A DNA stretch of 11,054 nt. Origin: Mycobacterium sp. Its GTDB lineage: Bacteria > Actinomycetota > Actinomycetes > Mycobacteriales > Mycobacteriaceae. Both the position numbers and the translations under genes were made by a program. The notes under the pieces were generated by a model. That model had not been told where the DNA came from, made no database searches, and saw only the letters and a list, made by a program, of their open reading frames with translations. Positions within the stretch are counted from its first letter, which is position 1. Each line of letters starts with the position of its first letter. Positions 5,909-11,054 of the stretch are shown piece by piece. The DNA is taken from the NCBI GenBank assembly GCA_025965815.1, contig JAOPWF010000391.1, forward strand, positions 1 through 11,054, read 5' to 3'.

Positions 5909-7567
5909 TCAGCGGGCTTCGAGGAAGGCGATGACCGCGAGCACGCGGCGATGGTCGTCGCCGGTCTCCGGAAGGTCCAGCTTCGTCAGGATGCTGCGAA
6001 CGTGCTTTTCGACGGTGCCCCCGGTGACCCAGAGGCGATGGGCGATGCCGGCGTTGGAACGACCCTCAGCCATCAGGGCCAGCACCTCCTGCTCGCGCGC
6101 GCTGAGATCAGCGAGTGGGTCATCACGGCGTCGGGCCGACACCAATTCCTGCACCAGCGCGGGGTCCACCACCGAGGCGCCCCTGGCGATTCGCTGCAAT
6201 GTGTCGATGAAGTCGGCTACGTCGGTGACCCGGCTCTTGAGCAGGTACCCGATACTGCGTCCGCTGGCCAGCAGCTCCATCGCGTGCTCCACGTCGACAT
6301 GGGCGGAGAGCACCAGGATGGCGGTGTCGGGCAGCTCGTCGCGGATCACCCGTGCCGCGTCGAGGCCTTCGGTGGTGTTGCTCGGCGGCATCCGGATGTC
6401 GGTCACCACCAGCTCGGGCGTCTTGTCGCGGACCAGACCGAGCAGCTGGGCGCCATCGCCGGCCTGCCCCACGACGTCGAAACCGGAACGGTCCAGCAGG
6501 CTCGCCAACCCCTCGCGGAGCAGGACATCGTCCTCAGCCACGACCACCCGCACCGGCGCATCCACCGGACCCGCAACTGCCACCGTGGCGGGGCTACGCG
6601 CACCGCGACGATCCGCGCCGGTGTCGCCGGGGACGGCCATGTCGTCGGTCGCCAGACCGTTGCGACGCTGGGCGCGTCTGAGTTCGTCACCGATCTGCGC
6701 GGCCGTCGCGGGCCGATCGCCGGGGCTGCCCGCCATCGCGTGCTCGACCGCGGCGCGCACGTCATCGGGAACCTGCACCCCGTGCAGTTCGGCAGCCGGT
6801 TCCCTTGTCACCCTTAAGAACTGGGCGACTACCTGCTCACCGCTGCGGCGCTCGAAGGCAGCGTGCCCGGTGAGCGCGCAGAACAACGTGGCGCCCAGAC
6901 TGTAGACGTCGGCGGGCGGCCCCGGAGCCTGGCCTTGGAGTACCTCAGGGGCAGTGAACGCGGGCGATCCCGTGACGACACCCGTGCGGGTCTCGAACGC
7001 GCCCGCAATTCGCGCGATGCCGAAATCCGTCAGCTGGGGTTCGCCGTAGTCGGTGAGCAGGATATTCGCCGGTTTCACATCGCGATGCAGGGTGCCGAGC
7101 CGGTGCGCTGACTCGAGAGCACCGGCCACCTTGACTCCGATGTGAAGCGCTTCCTCCCAGCGGAGCGGTCCGGCATCGCGAATCCGTGCGGTCAGGGAGC
7201 CGCGTGAGTGATATTGCATCACGATGTAGGGCCGACCCGACTTCGTTGCGCCGACCTGAAAGATGTTGACGATGTTCGGATGCCCGGACAATTTTCCCAT
7301 TGCGCGCTGCTCGCGCAGGAAGCGTTCGAGGTTGTCCGGGTCGAGGTCGGTAGTGAGCACCTTGATCGCGACGGTCCGGTCCAGCGAGCGCTGCTGGCAG
7401 CAGTAGACCGCCCCAAAGCCTCCGAACCCGATCTCCCGGGCATCCTCGAACCCCGCGGCGGCCAACTCCGCCGCGATCGTCGGGGACAGCTCACGACGAG
7501 TTGCCAGCTGATCGAATTCGGCCATCAGCCACATCGAACCTAATAATCCGTACCCGCGGTTGCTCAC
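5909..7567 (-). CDS. PknK-like Ser/Thr protein kinase fused to a NarL/LuxR-type response regulator
   Basis: This 552-residue soluble protein joins two signalling systems. Residues about 44-300 are a complete Hanks-type kinase: Gly loop GFGGFGAVY (47-55), Lys69 in VAIK, HRDVKPAN with catalytic Asp163, DFG at 181-183, TAPE at 205-208 and Arg284. This part closely follows mycobacterial PknK, including the ATRREL lead-in and the LERFLREQRAMG segment. PknK's usual ATPase/TPR portion is absent. Instead a short linker (301-338) leads to a receiver domain (340-470) with acidic residues EDD (345-347), phosphoacceptor Asp390 in VVTDIRMPP, Ser421 and Lys444. A LuxR/GerE helix-turn-helix (488-546, LSAREQEVLALMAEGRS) follows. 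All active residues appear intact. The start is uncertain. GTG at 7567 has GAGGGG about 12 bases upstream, whereas ATG at 7525 (MAEFDQLATRREL) is where PknK would begin by alignment. It is divergent from the molybdoenzyme gene. Confidence 0.92.
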   Translation of the reverse strand: MSNRGYGLLGSMWLMAEFDQLATRRELSPTIAAELAAAGFEDAREIGFGGFGAVYCCQQRSLDRTVAIKVLTTDLDPDNLERFLREQRAMGKLSGHPNIVNIFQVGATKSGRPYIVMQYHSRGSLTARIRDAGPLRWEEALHIGVKVAGALESAHRLGTLHRDVKPANILLTDYGEPQLTDFGIARIAGAFETRTGVVTGSPAFTAPEVLQGQAPGPPADVYSLGATLFCALTGHAAFERRSGEQVVAQFLRVTREPAAELHGVQVPDDVRAAVEHAMAGSPGDRPATAAQIGDELRRAQRRNGLATDDMAVPGDTGADRRGARSPATVAVAGPVDAPVRVVVAEDDVLLREGLASLLDRSGFDVVGQAGDGAQLLGLVRDKTPELVVTDIRMPPSNTTEGLDAARVIRDELPDTAILVLSAHVDVEHAMELLASGRSIGYLLKSRVTDVADFIDTLQRIARGASVVDPALVQELVSARRRDDPLADLSAREQEVLALMAEGRSNAGIAHRLWVTGGTVEKHVRSILTKLDLPETGDDHRRVLAVIAFLEAR

Positions 7568-7599
7568 CCATTGCGATCACCCCTCGGCCAATTGCTCCG

Positions 7600-7605
7600 A
7601 GCATA
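7600..7605 (-). promoter_or_regulatory. Possible -10 element for the kinase-regulator fusion gene
   Basis: On the minus strand this reads TATGCT, matching the mycobacterial TANNNT -10 pattern. It lies about 33 bases upstream of the GTG at 7567. No convincing -35 hexamer precedes it, which is common in mycobacteria. Weak, sequence-only call. Confidence 0.25.
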
Positions 7606-7684
7606 GCGCTACAAACCACCACGCCCGAGGCTCCTGGCGAGAATACGAATTAGCACTTAGTTGCTGGCGGTAAGCGTGAGTGGA

Positions 7685-7698
7685 CGTCAGCACTGACG
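7685..7698. promoter_or_regulatory. Perfect 6+2+6 inverted repeat upstream of the molybdoenzyme gene
   Basis: CGTCAG and CTGACG flank a CA centre, giving a perfect 14-bp dyad. It lies 33 bp upstream of the ATG at 7732, or about 60 bp upstream if translation begins at 7759/7762. It is placed to act as an operator in the 164-bp divergent region shared with the kinase fusion gene. The bound protein cannot be named. Confidence 0.3.
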
Positions 7699-7731
7699 AC
7701 ATCTGACCGCGAGACGACGATCCTGGAAGGT

Positions 7732-8847
7732 ATGCCAGTTCGGGGTGGTGGGCGGATCATGATGTGGGGGAAGCGGCGCGACATGATTGTGCGCGGCCGG
7801 TTGCCGTTCAACGCTGAGCCGCCCGCCTCGGTCCTGGCCGGAGCCGAGATCACCAAGGTGGATGCCTTCTACAGCCGCAATCACGGTCCGTTTCCCGACA
7901 TCGCGCCCCCGCAGTGGCGCCTGGCGGTTGGCGGCCGGGTAGACAACCCGCTGACCTTGACGTACGACCAATTGACCGACGGGTTCAAAGCCCACTCGGT
8001 GGTCGCCACCCTGGCATGCGCCGGCAACCGGCGCGCTGAACTACTGAATGTGCGCCCGATACCCGGCAAAGAGCCCTGGGCCCACGGCGCGATCTCGACC
8101 GCGGAATGGCGTGGCGCCCGGTTGGCCGACGTCCTCGACGCGGCAGGAGCCCACCGGGACGACCCGTTGCACGTGGCGTTCAATGCCCCCGATGTGGCGC
8201 CGGAGGCCGTCCCCGTCCAGTCCTACGGCAGCTCCATCCCGTTGACCAAGGCCATGTCGCAGGAAGTGCTGCTGGCCTGGGAGATGAATTGCGAACCGCT
8301 TCCCCGCGCCCACGGTGGCCCGGTGCGCGTCGTGGTGCCGGGATACATCGGGGCTCGCAGCGTCAAGTGGGTCACTGCCATCACCGTGCAACCAATCCCA
8401 TCGGAGAACTACTTTCAGGCCAGCGACTATCGGATCCTGCCGCCCGACGCTGATCCCGACACCGCAGCGCCGGGCGAGGGCATTTCGTTGTCGTCGCTGC
8501 CGCTCAACTGCGACATCCTGGACCCCGGCGACGACGCTGAGATTCCTGCCGGCCCGCTGACCGTTCACGGGTGGGCGATGGCAGGCGATGGCCGGGGTAT
8601 CGGCCGCGTCGACGTTTCCCTCGACGAGGGTCGCACCTGGCGCCAAGCCGACCTGCAACCCGCGACCAGCAAGTGGGCATGGCGGCTGTGGTCTATCGCC
8701 GTGGAGGCCCGACCGGGACCGATAAGTCTGACCGCCCGGGCGTGGGATGACACTGGCGTCACGCAGCCGGAATCGGCGGTATCGCTGTGGAATCCGCGCG
8801 GCTACCAAAACAACGCCTGGGCCCACATCCAAGCGTTTGCGAGATGA
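7732..8847 (+). CDS. Sulfite-oxidase-family molybdopterin oxidoreductase
   Basis: This 371-residue protein has the two-domain core of the sulfite oxidase family. The molybdopterin-binding domain (about 20-225) shows FYSRNHGPFPD (46-56), the cofactor-ligating Cys96 in LACAGNRR, and the signature HGGPVRVVVPGYIGARSVKW (194-213). The C-terminal Mo-co dimerisation domain (about 245-368) has an Ig-like fold pattern with VHGWAMAGDGRGIGRVDVS and SLDEGRTW. There is no N-terminal cytochrome b5 domain and no Tat or Sec signal. It should therefore be cytosolic and need a separate electron acceptor, which is not visible here. The substrate is uncertain: sulfite is the family archetype, but other oxo-transfer reactions occur. 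The start is unclear. ATG at 7732 has GGAAGG only one base away, so ATG 7759 or 7762 (MMWGKRRDMIV), which gives the usual family N-terminus, may be the true start. Confidence 0.88.
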   Translation: MPVRGGGRIMMWGKRRDMIVRGRLPFNAEPPASVLAGAEITKVDAFYSRNHGPFPDIAPPQWRLAVGGRVDNPLTLTYDQLTDGFKAHSVVATLACAGNRRAELLNVRPIPGKEPWAHGAISTAEWRGARLADVLDAAGAHRDDPLHVAFNAPDVAPEAVPVQSYGSSIPLTKAMSQEVLLAWEMNCEPLPRAHGGPVRVVVPGYIGARSVKWVTAITVQPIPSENYFQASDYRILPPDADPDTAAPGEGISLSSLPLNCDILDPGDDAEIPAGPLTVHGWAMAGDGRGIGRVDVSLDEGRTWRQADLQPATSKWAWRLWSIAVEARPGPISLTARAWDDTGVTQPESAVSLWNPRGYQNNAWAHIQAFAR

Positions 8848-8940
8848 GGGCACGCGCTCTGCGCCCGAATAGTTAGCCGGTCACGCGCCCCACGGTTATG
8901 CTCACTTTGCGCGTCTTGTTGAATTCCACCGAAGATCCAT
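8848..8940. other. Short intergenic stretch before sensor kinase 2
   Basis: This 93-bp stretch separates the molybdoenzyme stop from the GTG at 8941 on the same strand. The kinase 2 frame is closed by TGA at 8920-8922. I see no terminator hairpin, clear -10 element or good Shine-Dalgarno sequence in it, so whether the two genes are co-transcribed cannot be decided. Confidence 0.4.
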
Positions 8941-11054
8941 GTGAGTTTCCTGGTGACGCAGAAGCGGTCACGGCAACCTGGCTCGGCGTGGACGTCGGGC
9001 CGCATTTTCGCGGGCCGCCCCACCGATACCGGGCTCGGTCCGCAATCGATGCGGGCACGTTTGCTGCGGTTGATGATTCGCCCGACGGCGCCGTCCGTCG
9101 CGCTGGGCATAGGGGTCGGAGCGTCTTTGATCGCGGTCCAGACCCTTGACGTGTGTTTGCTCAACGAAGTTACCGGCACGGCGGGCCGCTTCGGCACGCT
9201 CTACCTGCTCGGCGTCCTGGTGGTTTCGACGGTGTGGGGATTCGGGTTATCGGTGACGGTGTCGGTGGCCAGCGCGCTCGCCTTCGCCTATTTCCGTAAC
9301 TGGCCAGATGGTCATTTCGCGCCGTTCGAACCCCAGAACGGGTTGGTTATCGCTGTCTTCCTCGTCGTCGCGTTGTTGGCCAACTCCATTGCCGGCCTGG
9401 CGCGGGTCGGTGAGCGGTTCTTCAACCTGTCATCCGATCTGTTGTGCATCAGCGGCCCGGAGTACCTGATCCGGGTCAATCCCGCCTTCGAGCGCACACT
9501 CGGATTCTCCAGCAAGGAACTGCGGTCGCGGCCATACCTGGACTTGGTCGTTCCGGAGGACAGAGACCGCGTGCGGATGGCGCTGCAGGGTCTTCCCGCC
9601 AGCGATGAAACGGTGCGTGCCGAGAATCGGGTCGTGTGCAGCGACGGCTCGCAGCGTTGGATCGACTGGAGCATAGTTCCGCGTCGGGGGCTGTTCTACG
9701 CTGTCGGCCGCGATGTGACGGAGCGCCGGCGCGAGCAGGACGAGTTGCACCAGGCGCAGGGCATCGTTGTGGCAAGCCGCGACAGGCTCAGTGTGCTCGC
9801 CGAACTGCAGGCCGCCCTGCGGCGGGTCGCGACGCTGGTAGCACGCGGGGTCAGCCCGTCGGAAGTTTTCTCCGCCGTCGCGGAGGAGATGGCGCGCTGC
9901 CTGCAAGTCGGTCACGCAACGGTCTCCCGCTACGACACCGACGCACTGACTCCCCTCGCCGTTTTTCACGACGGCCGGCTGCATAAGCTGACCCAGGGCC
10001 TGCGCCTGCCGTTGGAGGGCGACAACGTCGCGGCCAGGGTGCTGCGCAGCGGTCGCCCGGCCCGGATGGACAGCCACGACAATGCGCCGGGACCCCAGGC
10101 CGCACGCATACGCGAGCTCGGCATCCGCTCGGCCGTCGGCGTCCCGATCATCGTCGACGGATGCGTGTGGGGCGCGGCCATCATCGGCTCGAAGGGCCAC
10201 GAGCCCATGCCGCCAGACACTGAGGCGCGTATCGGTGACTTCGCCGATCTGGTGGCGACCGCGATCGCCAACGCCGCAACGCGCGCCGAACTGCACGCGA
10301 GCCGCGACGAGCTGCATGTGCTCGCCGAGCGGCAGGCCGCCTTGCGACGGGTCGCGACTCTGGTGGCGCGCGGGGTCAGCCCTTCGGAGGTGTTCTCCGC
10401 CGTGGCGCTGGAGTTGGCCCGCTACGAAGGGGTGTATCACCACGCGGTTCTGTTCCGCTACGAATCCAACGACGCAGGGGTTCTGCTCGCGGTCGGCATG
10501 GGGGATCCGGGCGAAGCAGCCGGAGCCGCGGCGTTACCGGCCGATGTCGTCGAAGGGTTGAAGAAGAAGTACCTCGGCATGCGGTTCTCGCTCGAGGGTG
10601 AGAGTGTCGCGGTGAAGGTGTTACGCAGTGGCCGCCCGGCCCGGATGGACAGCTACGAGAATGCTGCCGGTTCCGTCGCGGCAACGTTCCGTCGTCTGGG
10701 CATCCGCACCTCGGCGGGTGCACCGATCATCGTCGACGGATCCGTCTGGGGCGCAGCGATCGTCGGCTGGTCACAACCCGATCCGCTGCCTCCGGAGACT
10801 GAGTCGCGGGTCGCCGACTTCGCGGATCTGGTGGCGACCGCGATCGCCAACGCCGAGACCCGCACCCAACTCGTCGCCTCACGCGCCCGCATCGTCACGG
10901 CCGCCGATGAGGGCCGCCGCCGCCTTGAACGCGATCTACATGACGGTGCACAACAACGATTGGTCTCGCTGGGGCTGCAACTGCGGCTCGCTGAGACGTC
11001 GGTGCCGCCCGCGCTGGAGGACCTCAAAACCAAACTGTCTGAGGTCATTTCGGG
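8941..11054 (+). CDS. Sensor histidine kinase 2: membrane segments, PAS, tandem GAF, HisKA_3 (runs off the right edge)
   Basis: At least 704 residues are visible and the frame is open at the edge. A basic N-terminus is followed by four hydrophobic segments (about 50-74, 84-99, 102-117 and 134-152), which resemble the KdpD-type four-helix sensor module. A PAS domain follows (about 161-265: LSSDLLCIS, the NPAFERTLGF stretch, GRDVTERR). Then come two GAF domains, about 283-445 and 463-640, each opened by nearly the same sequence (QAALRRVATLVARGVSPSEV). The HisKA_3 helix carries phosphoacceptor His667 in ERDLHDGAQQRL. The ATPase domain must lie beyond the window. The second GAF and HisKA_3 region is closely similar to sensor kinase 1. 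The start is uncertain: GTG at 8941 lacks a good ribosome binding site, and ATG at 9049 (MRARLLRLMIRP), just before the first membrane segment, is a fair alternative. A NarL-type regulator is the expected partner. Confidence 0.88.
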   Translation, partial: MSFLVTQKRSRQPGSAWTSGRIFAGRPTDTGLGPQSMRARLLRLMIRPTAPSVALGIGVGASLIAVQTLDVCLLNEVTGTAGRFGTLYLLGVLVVSTVWGFGLSVTVSVASALAFAYFRNWPDGHFAPFEPQNGLVIAVFLVVALLANSIAGLARVGERFFNLSSDLLCISGPEYLIRVNPAFERTLGFSSKELRSRPYLDLVVPEDRDRVRMALQGLPASDETVRAENRVVCSDGSQRWIDWSIVPRRGLFYAVGRDVTERRREQDELHQAQGIVVASRDRLSVLAELQAALRRVATLVARGVSPSEVFSAVAEEMARCLQVGHATVSRYDTDALTPLAVFHDGRLHKLTQGLRLPLEGDNVAARVLRSGRPARMDSHDNAPGPQAARIRELGIRSAVGVPIIVDGCVWGAAIIGSKGHEPMPPDTEARIGDFADLVATAIANAATRAELHASRDELHVLAERQAALRRVATLVARGVSPSEVFSAVALELARYEGVYHHAVLFRYESNDAGVLLAVGMGDPGEAAGAAALPADVVEGLKKKYLGMRFSLEGESVAVKVLRSGRPARMDSYENAAGSVAATFRRLGIRTSAGAPIIVDGSVWGAAIVGWSQPDPLPPETESRVADFADLVATAIANAETRTQLVASRARIVTAADEGRRRLERDLHDGAQQRLVSLGLQLRLAETSVPPALEDLKTKLSEVIS

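Noticed and set aside
5894..6817. 307-codon plus-strand frame opposite the kinase-regulator fusion
   Set aside because: It overlaps the receiver and HTH coding region on the other strand and shows no motif of its own.
7649..7685. Possible CIRCE heat-shock operator (TTAGCACT followed by GAGTG)
   Set aside because: The spacing between the halves is far from the required 9 bp and the second half is incomplete.
9430..10443. 337-codon open frame on the minus strand opposite sensor kinase 2
   Set aside because: It is antisense to a gene with clear PAS and GAF domains, its translation is rich in His/Arg/Ala without recognisable motifs, and it is explained by GC-rich codon use in the real frame.

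Overview
The window is high-GC actinobacterial DNA and almost certainly from the family Mycobacteriaceae, probably a non-tuberculous species. The evidence is a kinase domain closely resembling mycobacterial PknK, a glutamyl-tRNA reductase close to the mycobacterial HemA sequence, several NarL-partner type sensor kinases, and small Ala-rich secreted proteins. I saw no tRNA, rRNA, insertion sequence, phage gene or CRISPR array. The sequence reads as chromosomal accessory or regulatory DNA.

Layout from left to right. Positions 1-104 (minus) hold the start of an unrecognised gene that runs off the left edge. Positions 175-699 (minus) encode a secreted cupin-like lipoprotein. A 312-bp divergent gap follows, then an HD-domain hydrolase of the cyanamide-hydratase type (1012-1716, plus). 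Converging on it is sensor histidine kinase 1 (1738-3873, minus), with an AcoR-like N-terminus, a GAF domain and HisKA_3/HATPase domains. Divergent from that kinase, across 265 bp with a threefold 10-bp direct repeat, is a glutamyl-tRNA reductase gene (4139-5455, plus) with no hemC/hemD/hemB behind it. A possible 25-codon ORF and a small secreted protein gene (5627-5866, plus) follow. Converging on these is a fusion gene (5909-7567, minus) that joins a PknK-like Ser/Thr kinase to a complete NarL/LuxR response regulator. Divergent from it is a cytosolic sulfite-oxidase-family molybdoenzyme (7732-8847, plus). The right edge is a second sensor kinase (8941 to beyond 11054, plus) with membrane segments, PAS, two tandem GAF domains and the HisKA_3 phosphoacceptor helix. 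Its ATPase domain lies outside the window.

How the genes may work together (inference): both sensor kinases are of the type that phosphorylates NarL-family receiver domains. The only receiver visible here is the one fused to the Ser/Thr kinase. The locus could therefore be a circuit in which two paralogous GAF histidine kinases, one soluble and one membrane-bound, feed a transcription factor that also carries its own Ser/Thr kinase. The extra hemA, molybdoenzyme, HD hydrolase and secreted proteins are candidate outputs. Nothing in the sequence alone proves this wiring. The kinase-receiver-HTH fusion is the most unusual item.
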